DNA from: Methanocalculus natronophilus
GTDB lineage: Archaea; Halobacteriota; Methanomicrobia; Methanomicrobiales; Methanocorpusculaceae
Assembly: GCF_038751955.1 (NCBI RefSeq)
Contig: NZ_JBCEXH010000001.1
Location: 142,300 to 206,299, forward strand
DNA: 64,000 bases
Direction: 5' to 3'
Shown: one piece after another, positions 9,003 to 16,604 of the stretch
Layout: each line of letters opens with the position of its first letter
Numbering within the stretch: position 1 is the first letter of the stretch
The notes under the pieces: generated by a model
What the model saw: only the letters and a program-made list of their open reading frames with translations
Databases searched by the model: none
What the model was told of the DNA's origin: nothing
Translations under genes and position numbers: made by a program

Positions 9003-9070
9003 GTGGGAATCCGAGGCACGTGAGAATCCAGGGCCAGTGGGGAGCCAGAGCACGTGGGGATCCAGGGCAA
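9003..9070. repeat. Four degenerate 17-bp tandem units
   Basis: Directly after the stop of the 8268 gene, four 17-bp units run head to tail: 9003-9019, 9020-9036, 9037-9053, 9054-9070. The pattern is GTGgGaAtCCagGGCac; the best pair differs at about four positions. It fills the gap between two convergent genes. It is not a CRISPR array, since there are no spacers. Confidence 0.7.
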
Positions 9071-9091
9071 AAGAGGGATCAGAAAGTCACG

Positions 9092-10096
9092 TCACCGGCT
9101 TTCATCCTTGAGACTGAGGGTTTCGGCCACATTCACGAACTGATCGAAGTGGGCTGTCCTCCCAAGGAGGGAGAAGGATATTTTGTCCCTGAATGTGAAG
9201 GGAAATGTCCCGCCGGAAGCGTTTGGGTGGCCTCCGCCGCCAAACTCGGCGGCGATGAGATGGGAGACCGGCGGAACTGACCTGAGAGAGAAACGGCCGT
9301 TGTCAGAGACGATAACCTCAATATCGGTATTAAATGAATCCCGGATGGCAGCTGCTGTTTCGCTTGGATAGTTGTAGAGAGGTGCAAAGGCGATTCGAAA
9401 CCGCCCTTCCCTGACTTTTGTCTTCCTGATGCTCTTTGCGACAGCCAGGTTTCGTTCTGTTTCAATGGCGTGGTACGTTGTCCTGATCCAGTCGTCTGAA
9501 AAGATGCCTGCTTCCAGGCGGTCCCGGAGCGGCCGGAGGTTTTTGTTGATGGATCCGATCTGGCCAAGGACTGCGGATCTCGGATCGGTATGGTTCCAGA
9601 GATCATAGTCGCAGACGACCTTCGCAATCTCAACAGATACCGGATCGTCGGCTGCAATTGCCCGGGCGACAAGCCCGCAACCGCAGGTGGAGGTGTCGAT
9701 GGTGAGTTCCCCGGTATACTTTCTGATCTCGTCGATCTCGTTCTGTTTCCAGCGATGGTGGTCGCGCCAGATAATCTGCCAGCCGGCTTTTTTTGCGCGG
9801 CGGGCAGCCTCGTCGACTCCTTTCTGGTACCCGAGATCCGAGATGGAGATGATATTGCCCCTGCCGGGGATGTTTGCCAGCGTATTGAGGTTTTTGACAA
9901 ACCTGCCGACCGGCGAGAAGATGGTAAAGACCTCGTCATGGCCATAGACACGCCTGTGGATTGCATCTGCTCCGGCAGCGTCAAGGTCGTTGTGCGTCAG
10001 GTGGATGATCTCCGGCATCCGTTCCCGCACCCGCTCCTCAAGGGTTGGCCCCTGCTTCTTTTCTCCTCTGCCTGCACTGCCAAAAGGCCATCTCAT
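9092..10096 (-). CDS. DHH/DHHA1 family phosphoesterase
   Basis: A 334-residue protein of the DHH superfamily (RecJ/NrnA-like), metal-dependent phosphodiesterases acting on short nucleotides or single-stranded nucleic acid. Motifs in order: HNDLDAAGADA (residues 35-45), ISDLG (85-89), RDHHRW with the DHH triad at 112-114, and the C-terminal DHHA1 substrate motif EFGGGGHPNASGG near residue 290. Substrate (oligoribonucleotides, pAp or cyclic dinucleotide product) cannot be told from sequence. A TATA-like ATTTATC about 28 bp upstream of the ATG suggests a leaderless message. Confidence 0.9.
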   Translation of the reverse strand: MRWPFGSAGRGEKKQGPTLEERVRERMPEIIHLTHNDLDAAGADAIHRRVYGHDEVFTIFSPVGRFVKNLNTLANIPGRGNIISISDLGYQKGVDEAARRAKKAGWQIIWRDHHRWKQNEIDEIRKYTGELTIDTSTCGCGLVARAIAADDPVSVEIAKVVCDYDLWNHTDPRSAVLGQIGSINKNLRPLRDRLEAGIFSDDWIRTTYHAIETERNLAVAKSIRKTKVREGRFRIAFAPLYNYPSETAAAIRDSFNTDIEVIVSDNGRFSLRSVPPVSHLIAAEFGGGGHPNASGGTFPFTFRDKISFSLLGRTAHFDQFVNVAETLSLKDESR

Positions 10097-10251
10097 GGAT
10101 ATGTATCTGTTCCATTGCGTGATAAATGGGGGCGGTGGCGGTGAGGGGGGAGGGATGGGAGGTGAGATCAGGTGTCACCAGCTGTATTGTTATGTGGGCA
10201 ATTGTAAGATTTCTCAGGAAGAAGTAAATTTACTGAGGCTGATGAATGGTT

Positions 10252-10425
10252 ATGGCAGAAGTAAAAAATGATATTAATGATATACTCTTTCTCCTTCAGA
10301 AGATTGAAAGTATCATAGACACCCGGCTCATTGGAGAGATTGAGCCGGATGATGATGAGATTAGCCTGATTGCCGGGTACCAGGAGCGAAAGAAGAAAGG
10401 GACTCTGGTGCTCCATGAAATATAG
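10252..10425 (+). CDS. RelB-like antitoxin, 57 aa
   Basis: A short frame from ATG 10252 to TAG 10423-10425. The protein is acidic in the middle and ends with a charged tail (EIEPDDDEISLIAGYQERKKKG), the pattern of archaeal RelB-type antitoxins, which bind and neutralise RelE mRNA interferases. Its last 11 bases overlap the start of the RelE-like reading frame (ATG at 10415), the usual coupling in these pairs. The reading frame is intact although its partner is broken. Confidence 0.75.
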   Translation: MAEVKNDINDILFLLQKIESIIDTRLIGEIEPDDDEISLIAGYQERKKKGTLVLHEI

Positions 10426-10692
10426 GGTTTTCCTAGAGAATCGGGCAAAACGAGAACTTGAATTAATTGATGAGCCCGATCATCAGTATATAAACAATAG
10501 CATATAAACAATAAACTACAACAATTAAAGGAAGGATTCGCTCCCGATCTGGATATTCGAAAATTAAAAGGGATAAAGAATACATACCGACTTCGAGTAG
10601 GAAGCTGGCGAATAATCTTTGAGCTCGGCCCGGACTATCAGATTGTTATAATTGGAATACGACCCGGAAAAAGCGCGTATAGAGATTATTAG
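10415..10692 (+). pseudogene. RelE/ParE-superfamily toxin, frameshifted by a 14-bp duplication
   Basis: Frame 1 starts at ATG 10415 (MKYRVFLENRAKREL...) and stops at the TAA near 10505. A second frame continues to TAG 10690-10692 with unmistakable RelE features: KLQQLKEGF, LDIRKLKGIKNTYRLRVGSWRIIFEL and IIGIRPGKSAYRDY. Removing one copy of the 14-bp repeat at 10486-10513 rejoins the frames as DHQYINNKLQQLKEG, giving a full-length toxin of about 87 residues. The toxin is therefore a recent knock-out, or a reversible switch if the repeat can contract. A sequencing error is less likely because an entire repeat unit is involved. Confidence 0.85.
10486..10513. repeat. 14-bp tandem duplication inside the RelE-like gene
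   Basis: Units GTATATAAACAATA (10486-10499) and GCATATAAACAATA (10500-10513) differ at one base. Deleting either restores one open toxin frame. Confidence 0.9.
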
Positions 10693-10850
10693 CTCATGTT
10701 TAGCTCATGTGCCGGGATTGATTTTTTTTCTTTATACTCCTGTGATTCTGAAAAGAGAGCAATATCCAAAGTCCAAGGTAAATATTGAGACGACAAGAAT
10801 TAAAAGGGCATTCCTGACTGCTTTCTTATCACAATAGAGCAAAAGCGGAT

Positions 10851-10859
10851 GTATTAAAT
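10851..10859 (+). promoter_or_regulatory. TATA element of tRNA-Phe
   Basis: GTATTAAATA lies 30-38 bp before the first base of the tRNA, the usual place for an archaeal tRNA promoter. Confidence 0.5.
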
Positions 10860-10888
10860 AGAGATCTGGCGTATATTGTAATCCCAAA

Positions 10889-10962
10889 GCCTCAGTAGCT
10901 CAGACTGGGAGAGCGCCAGACTGAAGATCTGGTTGTCCCCGGTTCAAATCCGGGCTGGGGCA
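10889..10962 (+). tRNA. tRNA-Phe (anticodon GAA)
   Basis: A 74-nt intronless cloverleaf. The acceptor stem is GCCTCAG with CTGGGGC (two G-T pairs) and discriminator A. The anticodon arm is CCAGA-CTGAAGA-TCTGG, giving anticodon GAA. The T arm is CCCGG-TTCAAAT-CCGGG. No CCA is encoded. It sits within the accessory patch; I saw no repeat of its 3' end nearby that would mark it as an integration site. Confidence 0.97.
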
Positions 10963-11399
10963 TCCCAATTTTAAGTTCAATGCGTTTTTATGCAATCGTA
11001 ACCTGAATATAGGTGTATGATCCCGCCAGTCTCACCCACCAGAGCAGATTCTCTGTCAGTTTTTCAAATGCGCCTTTTTCTTTGAAAATTGAGATCAAAA
11101 GTATATTTCCACTGGAACCACTGTTTTTCATCAACATCGAAGCGATTTAAGCCACTTTTCATAACTCACCCATACTTTGTGTATCAGATGCACGGATATG
11201 TGCGGGTTTATGAGGGAATACACCGCTATTGAGGCGTGGGTTTGTAGGAATTGCTAGCATGAAGTATCCCCCTTTGAACCGATAGAACCATTGAATACAT
11301 AGAAGCAACAATATAAAAATCGGCAAGGATTGGGATAGACCAGGAGCGGTATTACCGCTATCCCGCCTTCCAATAGGTATGTATCCTTTTTCCCAATAA
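10963..11399. other. AT-rich intergenic region with a strong hairpin
   Basis: No supported gene in 437 bp. Near its end GGGATAG (11332-11338) can pair with CTATCCC (11358-11364), enclosing AGCGGTA-T-TACCGCT (11345-11359), a perfect 7-bp inverted repeat. As RNA this folds as GCGG-UAUUA-CCGC or as the outer stem. It lies just 3' of the minus-strand HNH gene, so it may be that gene's 3' structure, or a remnant mobile-element end. Confidence 0.4.
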
Positions 11400-11771
11400 T
11401 TATGAAGAGCCCTTTAATATCGCTTTGATTGTATCCGCTTTATCTTTTGAACGATTACGAACAGTGTTTTTTAATTTTGTTTTATCGAGAATTTCACCAG
11501 TAGGATTTTTCCCATGTGCATTATTATGGCAAAATCCACAAAGAACAATCAAATTGCTATAAACGTTATTATCTCGCTTCCAATCAATGTGATGCACTTC
11601 TTGGGCTGGGTTTTTACATCCTCGAAACTCACAAACCATCACTTTATTTTTTATCTTATTTCTCTTGGTTTGGGTTAGATTGGAAGTTTTTTTAGGCTTA
11701 TTAGCTTTACTATCCCATACCAAAGATTCAAAAAAATCTGAGGAGTCAGAAGGTGTTTTTTTACGAGCCAT
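11400..11771 (-). CDS. HNH endonuclease domain protein
   Basis: A 123-residue small HNH nuclease. The metal-binding core is CEFRGCKNPAQEVHHIDWKRDNN, then the N in NLIVLCGFCHNNAHG; the four cysteines form the zinc knuckles and HH/N/H the catalytic beta-beta-alpha metal site. Such stand-alone HNH proteins cut DNA in restriction, homing or phage contexts. The lysine- and serine-rich N-terminus (KKTPSDSSDFFESL) resembles that of the 41-residue protein encoded 18 bp upstream on the same strand. The pair is clearly more AT-rich than the flanking genes, suggesting acquisition by transfer. Confidence 0.85.
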   Translation of the reverse strand: MARKKTPSDSSDFFESLVWDSKANKPKKTSNLTQTKRNKIKNKVMVCEFRGCKNPAQEVHHIDWKRDNNVYSNLIVLCGFCHNNAHGKNPTGEILDKTKLKNTVRNRSKDKADTIKAILKGSS

Positions 11772-11789
11772 TAATAATCAAACCGTATC

Positions 11790-11915
11790 TTATTTTTTTC
11801 GTTTCTTGGAAGAACCAGCACCATCAAAAAACTTCTCAAAATCCGTCTTTTTTCTCCCATCTCCTGTTGAGGCTTTTCTAACCATTCCTTTTATCGTTTT
11901 AGGCTCCTTCCACAT
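11790..11915 (-). CDS. Small basic protein, 41 aa, paired with the HNH nuclease
   Basis: ATG 11915 to TAA 11790-11792. The peptide is strongly basic (ends SSKKRKK) and contains KTDFEKFFDGAG, reminiscent of SDFFESL in the downstream HNH protein. It lies 18 bp before the HNH start, so the two are likely co-transcribed. I do not recognise a family. Coding status is inferred from the intact frame, position and the shared motif; it could also be the residue of a longer gene. Confidence 0.45.
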   Translation of the reverse strand: MWKEPKTIKGMVRKASTGDGRKKTDFEKFFDGAGSSKKRKK

Positions 11916-12074
11916 TTAAATCCCCAATAAATTTTATATGTGTTGCTTTATTTTCATTCATATTGAATATTTCGGAGAGGTTTTAAGACAAAATAAGCAA
12001 CCATAGGTAACGTAACAAACCTTGTTTAAAAAAAAGATTGGCATTCTGGAAAGAAAGCAATTGATGATTTGTGC

Positions 12075-12212
12075 GACTTCTTTGCCATAATATCACTCCA
12101 TACACTTACCGGGATCACAATTGCCGAGACCGGGGTGTATGGCGAGGGGGCGAGGTTTGAGATAACTGTGCCGGGTGGTGTCTGGCGGAGGGGTGGGGAC
12201 GAAACCAACTGA
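12075..12212 (+). pseudogene. Histidine kinase C-terminal remnant
   Basis: An open stretch without a usable start reads ...ISLHTLTGITIAETGVYGEGARFEITVPGG... and stops at TGA 12210-12212. This matches the end of a HATPase domain; the kinase at 17267-18958 ends ITGMGIQETGTYGEGARFEIFIP. The rest of the kinase is gone: 5' of 12075 the sequence is unrelated AT-rich DNA. It marks a deletion or replacement event in this patch. Confidence 0.75.
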
Positions 12213-12217
12213 ATATC

Positions 12218-12248
12218 AGGTACAATCCTGAGGTACAATCCTGAGGTA
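12218..12248. repeat. 13-bp perfect tandem repeat, 2.4 copies
   Basis: AGGTACAATCCTG at 12218-12230 and 12231-12243, then AGGTA at 12244-12248. Lies just after the kinase remnant. Confidence 0.9.
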
Positions 12249-12296
12249 AATCCCACTATTGTCTGGAGAGACTGAACCTGCATCAGACAAAACCCG

Positions 12297-12324
12297 GCTG
12301 TATCAATCATGCTGTATCAATCAT
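12297..12324. repeat. 14-bp perfect tandem duplication
   Basis: GCTGTATCAATCAT occurs twice without a gap (12297-12310, 12311-12324), about 65 bp before the TPR gene, in its likely promoter region. Confidence 0.9.
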
Positions 12325-12388
12325 ATGCGAGTAACGCTTATGTACGAGTAAACCGAAAGCAAATTCTTGAAAAGGGGGGGGCAGGCTG

Positions 12389-13069
12389 ATGAAGAAACCC
12401 GGGGTTTTTTTCATAACCATCATTCTCCTCATTGCAACAGCAGGCATGGGGGTCTACATGGCAGCACTGGATATTACGGTGAGACATCCGCATGAGAGAA
12501 CAGTGGTTGACGTTGTGGAGATGTACGATGAGGCCACTGAGCAGTTGACCCTCCAGCAATACAAGGCTGCCATCGCCAGATATGACAGGCCGCTCCAGAT
12601 AAACAATAATGATCCCATGGCATGGAACAACAGGGGCGTTATGATGAGTAGACTCGGCAGGTACGAGTCTGCCATCGCATCATATGACAGAGCGATCGAG
12701 CTAGATCCCGGTTATTTCTTTATATGGTCCAACAGGGCTGTTGCGCTCGAGAGACTGGGCAGGTACGAAGCTGCCATTGCATCATATGAAAAAGCACTCG
12801 AGCTTGAACCGGATCATGTACATGCATGGAAACACCGGGCTGGCTTGCTTCTTGGCCTCGAACGCTACGAGGATGCCGTTGCATCATATGACAGCTATAT
12901 CAGACATGATCCTGATGATGCAGACGTCTGGGTCGGCCGGGGCGATGCACTGACAGAGCTTGGCCAGACTGCAGATGCAATAGCATCCTACAACAGGGCG
13001 CTGGCAATAGATCCAGACCACGCCTGTGCCCGGGATAAACGGGGTCGTCTGCTCGACGAACTCAGGTGA
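12389..13069 (+). CDS. Membrane-anchored TPR repeat protein
   Basis: A 226-residue protein. Residues 5-26 are a hydrophobic signal anchor (FFITIILLIATAGMGVYMAAL), so the rest is probably extracytoplasmic. From about residue 45 it has five tetratricopeptide repeats of 34 residues, with the consensus AWNNRGVMMSRLGRYESAIASYDRAIELDPG. TPRs bind partner proteins; no enzymatic domain is present. The ATG at 12389 follows a G-rich run (GGGGGGGCAGGCTG) that includes a ribosome site. The first repeat is the most diverged. Confidence 0.88.
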   Translation: MKKPGVFFITIILLIATAGMGVYMAALDITVRHPHERTVVDVVEMYDEATEQLTLQQYKAAIARYDRPLQINNNDPMAWNNRGVMMSRLGRYESAIASYDRAIELDPGYFFIWSNRAVALERLGRYEAAIASYEKALELEPDHVHAWKHRAGLLLGLERYEDAVASYDSYIRHDPDDADVWVGRGDALTELGQTADAIASYNRALAIDPDHACARDKRGRLLDELR

Positions 13070-13229
13070 GCTATGGATGCTGTAGCACGATTATGCCTGA
13101 AGAGCCTGAAAGAAACCTGAGGGCATCAATGCACTAATACGGAGCAGTAAACCATTAAGGAGCATCCGGCTCAGAAGAATGCCTGCGAGGCTGTAGTCAT
13201 AGCATCAATACGAGAGGCCGGGCAGGCAA

Positions 13230-13272
13230 AGATGGAGAATTTCAGTTTCCTTAGCCCGTAATATCTCCATCT
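13230..13272. other. Long-stem inverted repeat in the spacer before the GYD gene
   Basis: AGATGGAGA (13230-13238) pairs perfectly with TCTCCATCT (13264-13272) around a 25-nt loop. It lies in the 266-bp spacer 13070-13335, which has no gene I can support. It could be a terminator-like or leader structure. Confidence 0.35.
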
Positions 13273-13335
13273 GCATCCCCCGCCATTTGGAGACACCACT
13301 ACCTTTATGGTCTGATACTCCCATCTCCGTGCATT

Positions 13336-13620
13336 ATGGCACTATTCATCGTCCTTGGGAAACTGACCGATCAGGCTATTGCAAAGTTGAAGGAAGCAAG
13401 GGCAAGGGATGAGAAGGCAAAAGAGCAGATCGAGCAGGCAGGAGGGGTGCTGCATGGCCTGTATTACACGTTTGGCCGGTATGACTTCGTCGCTGTCATC
13501 GAACTACCATCCCCGGAGATACTCGCAGATGTCATCATCAACATCAGCCAGTGGGGTACCGTCAGCACCGAATCCCTGACAGCGCTCCTTCCCGAACAGG
13601 TCTATGATATGACAAAGTAA
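13336..13620 (+). CDS. GYD domain protein
   Basis: A 94-residue GYD-family protein, named for the motif seen here as TFGRYDFVAVIELPS near residues 46-60. The fold is a dimeric alpha/beta barrel; the function is unknown, though members occur widely in archaea and bacteria, often near signalling genes. Start ATG 13336 follows closely on a possible promoter (CCTTTATGG about 45 bp upstream). It is a single gene, followed by the winged-helix regulator at 13849. Confidence 0.85.
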   Translation: MALFIVLGKLTDQAIAKLKEARARDEKAKEQIEQAGGVLHGLYYTFGRYDFVAVIELPSPEILADVIINISQWGTVSTESLTALLPEQVYDMTK

Positions 13621-13848
13621 GCGGGAAGCACGCGTAACCGGCATTGCTGAAAAGACCGGATAATTGGGAAGACGCACAAAGTATCGCCATGAAACCATTC
13701 TGAAGAGGAATGTCAGGATCCGGCACCGGCATTTCTCTGTCTCCACAATTTCTATTGTATTTCCATTTGCCATTTCAACTGGAGATCCAGCCTGATTACG
13801 AAACTATATCAGAAGAATGCATCATATACAGACTAAAGAATCGAAGGT

Positions 13849-14784
13849 ATGACAGCAATCGATAACAGGTTCAGGCTTCTTGGGTATATCGCCATCACAA
13901 GGGAAGCAACAGTATATGATATTTCGAAGGTGTTGAGCCTCGATTCGGCATATGTCCACCGAATGGTCAAAAAACTGGTGGATGAAGGCCTTCTGATCAG
14001 GTGTGATCCCATCCGGAACGAGAAGGGTGCACCCACAAAGCCGATCCGCCTGACACTGCATGGATTGCAGGAGATTTTTTGCCATGCTCTCTCAGCTGCC
14101 AGGAAGAGCAAAAACCCCTATCATACAGATACGACCGGGGAACTCCGGGTTGGGACAAGAACGATCCGATCCATGATCGCCCATAACCAGGATCTCCATC
14201 CCGCCCTGCATGCATATCTCTGTCTCTTTGATACCTGTGCAGAAGAGTTCTTTCAACCCGAACCTGAGCAGGAGGAGGCATATCAGAACGTCCGCTGGGT
14301 ATCCACCCTGACGATGATGATCGAGGCACTGGTTACTGCCCTGCCACCAGGAACGCACAGCCAGTTTGGTTCAGCAGCCCTGGACAATGGGGGATTGGGG
14401 CATCCATCAGAGAGGAAATCGGGGGATGCCACCACAGGCAGGGAGACAGGCAGGGACACAGAGACGAGCACCATGACCGATTTCGATGCAGATTCGTTTG
14501 GAGCAGATCTCTTTCTGGAGATGGAGAGGGTGGTATTGGCAATCTCCAGACATGCAGAATCAGAAGGAAGAGGAACCCATATCCTTCAGTACTTCTCAGA
14601 TGAGATCCTCCCTCTCTGCAAGCCATTTGAAGACGCAATTACTGCCAGGATCATGGAATATGAAAAACGGGCTGCACATCTCCAGCAGATCCGCCATCAG
14701 CTTGCACTCATTGACGCCGGTTCATTTGAATGCAGTGGGAAGACCACCAGCCATGAGATGTCTGCCCAGGCAAAACGCTCATGA
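13849..14784 (+). CDS. Winged-helix (MarR/ArsR-like) transcriptional regulator
   Basis: A 311-residue protein. Residues 1-75 form a winged helix: RFRLLGYIAITREATVYDISKVL (helices), LDSAYVHRMVKKLVDEGLLI (recognition helix) and a wing at GAPTKPIRLTLHG. The remaining ~235 residues are mostly helical with an acidic, low-complexity linker around residues 175-215 (SERKSGDATTGRETG...). The C-terminal part is probably a sensor or oligomerisation region that I cannot assign. The start is ATG 13849 with AAGGT just upstream. Target genes are unknown. Confidence 0.75.
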   Translation: MTAIDNRFRLLGYIAITREATVYDISKVLSLDSAYVHRMVKKLVDEGLLIRCDPIRNEKGAPTKPIRLTLHGLQEIFCHALSAARKSKNPYHTDTTGELRVGTRTIRSMIAHNQDLHPALHAYLCLFDTCAEEFFQPEPEQEEAYQNVRWVSTLTMMIEALVTALPPGTHSQFGSAALDNGGLGHPSERKSGDATTGRETGRDTETSTMTDFDADSFGADLFLEMERVVLAISRHAESEGRGTHILQYFSDEILPLCKPFEDAITARIMEYEKRAAHLQQIRHQLALIDAGSFECSGKTTSHEMSAQAKRS

Positions 14785-14809
14785 TGCCGCTCTTTTCCAA
14801 AATAAAGAT

Positions 14810-14938
14810 CTATTCATCTTCATTCTTCTCATAGTGTTTCCTCAGAAACTTCCTGACCAGCTCTGATTCAAGCAATCCCTGATCAAGCTGGTCGATGATG
14901 GCATCAATCCTCTTCACCTCTTCGATGACCCGCTCCAT
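14810..14938 (-). CDS. Possible small protein, 42 aa
   Basis: ATG 14938 to TAG 14810-14812, on the strand opposite the regulator and converging with it. The peptide is charged and helical (MERVIEEVKRIDAIIDQLDQ...) with protein-like composition. The purine-rich GGAAAGGAG touches the ATG directly, so initiation is unclear. No family recognised; may be a short regulatory protein or chance. Confidence 0.35.
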   Translation of the reverse strand: MERVIEEVKRIDAIIDQLDQGLLESELVRKFLRKHYEKNEDE

Positions 14939-15157
14939 CTCCTTTCCCCCGCGAGAAAAAAAATTGAGAACCCACAGAAAATGTGCCGGTCAGCAGATTA
15001 AATCCAACACCAGACCGCGGTAGGAAGCAGGCATCCCCTGATGGTGATTGTTGGGATACGTCATGGTCATTTTCATGGAGCCAGAAACCTTATGATGCCG
15101 GGGCGAGATAGGAAAGCAGCCATGCCAACAGATAGCATGGCGACAGGAGGCGAGACC

Positions 15158-15685
15158 ATGAAACGGATACTACTATCCCTCATACTCATCGGCCTTGCCG
15201 TGATCTCGTGTGGAGCAGCACTCGAGGTTGATGCACTGGCTGATGAGTACAATACAGGAGATACCTTTGAGATCTCCGGAACCACCAATCTTGCTGCAGG
15301 AAACGAACTGATCGTGACAGTTGTATCGCTCTCTTTTGCACCGACAGTAAAGGAGACGCCTGCAGGTTTTACCGGGACAGCCGGAAAAACGACAGTCGTT
15401 GAAGGAGTGGAGGAGAATACCTGGTCATTTACCGTTGATACAACCGACTTTATCCCGGATGACTATATGGTAACGGTTGAAGCAATCGAGCCGGATATTG
15501 CTGCACACACTACCTTCACCCTGCTTGAGGCACCACCACCCACCCCTGAGCCGACACCTGAACCGACACCGGAGCCGACACCAACACCTGAACCTGAGCC
15601 TGAACCACCAGTGACTCCTGGTTTTGGGGTTTTCGCTGCAGCAGCCGGGATTGCGTTTGCACTGATGGCAATCAGGAGACAGTAA
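15158..15685 (+). CDS. Secreted surface protein with PGF-CTERM anchor
   Basis: A 175-residue exported protein. Start ATG 15158 has GGAGG 7 bases upstream; the frame stays open further back but this start begins a clean signal peptide (KRILLSLILIGLAVISCGAA). A beta-sandwich-like region follows (VDALADEYNTGDTFEISGTT), then a Thr/Pro/Glu spacer of PEPT repeats (residues ~140-152), then PGFGVFAAAAGIAFALMA and RRQ. That tail matches the PGF-CTERM signal processed by archaeosortase and joined to lipid, so the protein should be displayed on the cell surface. Confidence 0.85.
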   Translation: MKRILLSLILIGLAVISCGAALEVDALADEYNTGDTFEISGTTNLAAGNELIVTVVSLSFAPTVKETPAGFTGTAGKTTVVEGVEENTWSFTVDTTDFIPDDYMVTVEAIEPDIAAHTTFTLLEAPPPTPEPTPEPTPEPTPTPEPEPEPPVTPGFGVFAAAAGIAFALMAIRRQ

Positions 15686-15707
15686 AAAAGCCGCTTTGAG
15701 AGAGGAT

Positions 15708-16604
15708 TCATCCAAGGATCGCTATGACACCTGCACCGGCAACCATGATAATCGCGCCAGTAATCCTGCCCAGTCCCGATTGCTCCCCAAAGAAAAGTAT
15801 CCCAAAGACGACAGAGAAGACGATGGCAAGTCGCTTGATACTGATCACATACGGAACAATCGCATGGGTATAGGCGAGGTTTATCATCACAATCTCAAGA
15901 GCCAGGATGAGGCCGACAAGAGGATACGCAAGCATGAGCAGAGAGGGTGAAGAACAAAAAACAGATCCCTTCACCCCCTTTCTCCGATTGTCAAAAATAG
16001 TGAGAGCCAGAAAGGCTGTCGCAAGAAGGGTGAAGACTATCATTGAGCCAAAGAATGGATCAGAGTTTTCCACCACCTGTTTATCGAAGTTGACAGATAT
16101 CGAGAAGAGAAACGCAACCGCAAGCATCGACTGGACACCGCGATCATGCCTGAGCCTCTGAAAGGGCGTGGCAAGTGTTGCACAGCGGTTTTCACCGGGA
16201 TCAAGATGGAGAATATAGGCTCCAGACGCCACGAGCAGCATCCCGACAGCCCCGCCTGTTGTTGGGATCTCACCCAGGATCAGAAAGGACGTCACAAGCA
16301 GAAAAACAGGTGTGAAGGCAAGCATCGGGATACAGAGTGAGAGATCGCTTCTGGTGAGAGCCCGGTACAGCAGGATTGTCGCAAGGATATTAATCATGAC
16401 CGTGCCCGAGATGGCAGGGAAGAGGCCGGGCCCAAGCGGGGGAATCCCCAGTGCCAGAATCACAATACCAAGAAAAAACGATGCAGCAAGAAACGAAAAA
16501 CCTGCAAGCGGGTACAGCCGCTCCTCTGTAAGCAGGCGTTTGACCATTCCTGCGTATACTGCCTGGGATACAGCCCCGCCAAGAGCAAACAGAAACCAGA
16601 GCAT
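15708..16604 (-). CDS. EamA family (DMT superfamily) membrane transporter
   Basis: A 298-residue integral membrane protein with about ten hydrophobic helices in two halves, the EamA duplication (first half ends LLVASGAYILHL, second half contains IKRLAIVFSVVFGILFFGE). Members export or import amino acids and other small metabolites; the substrate is unknown here. Each half has the typical ending seen in YxxxxxP... SxxRP-like linkers (PYVISIKRLA). Start is ATG 16604. A 6-bp inverted repeat ACCAAT/ATTGGT lies 36-54 bp upstream. Confidence 0.88.
   Translation of the reverse strand: MLWFLFALGGAVSQAVYAGMVKRLLTEERLYPLAGFSFLAASFFLGIVILALGIPPLGPGLFPAISGTVMINILATILLYRALTRSDLSLCIPMLAFTPVFLLVTSFLILGEIPTTGGAVGMLLVASGAYILHLDPGENRCATLATPFQRLRHDRGVQSMLAVAFLFSISVNFDKQVVENSDPFFGSMIVFTLLATAFLALTIFDNRRKGVKGSVFCSSPSLLMLAYPLVGLILALEIVMINLAYTHAIVPYVISIKRLAIVFSVVFGILFFGEQSGLGRITGAIIMVAGAGVIAILG

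Noticed and set aside
9003-9070. CRISPR array
   Set aside because: Units are contiguous 17-mers without spacers, and no cas gene is in the window.
9133-9984. Minus-strand open frame of 283 codons in the DHH gene
   Set aside because: Out-of-frame shadow of the DHH phosphoesterase, low-complexity Ser/Arg/Pro translation.
10889-10962. tRNA-Phe as attachment site of an integrated element
   Set aside because: I looked for a repeat of the tRNA 3' end (GGTTCAAATCCGGG) downstream to about 12.4 kb and saw none, and no integrase gene is present.
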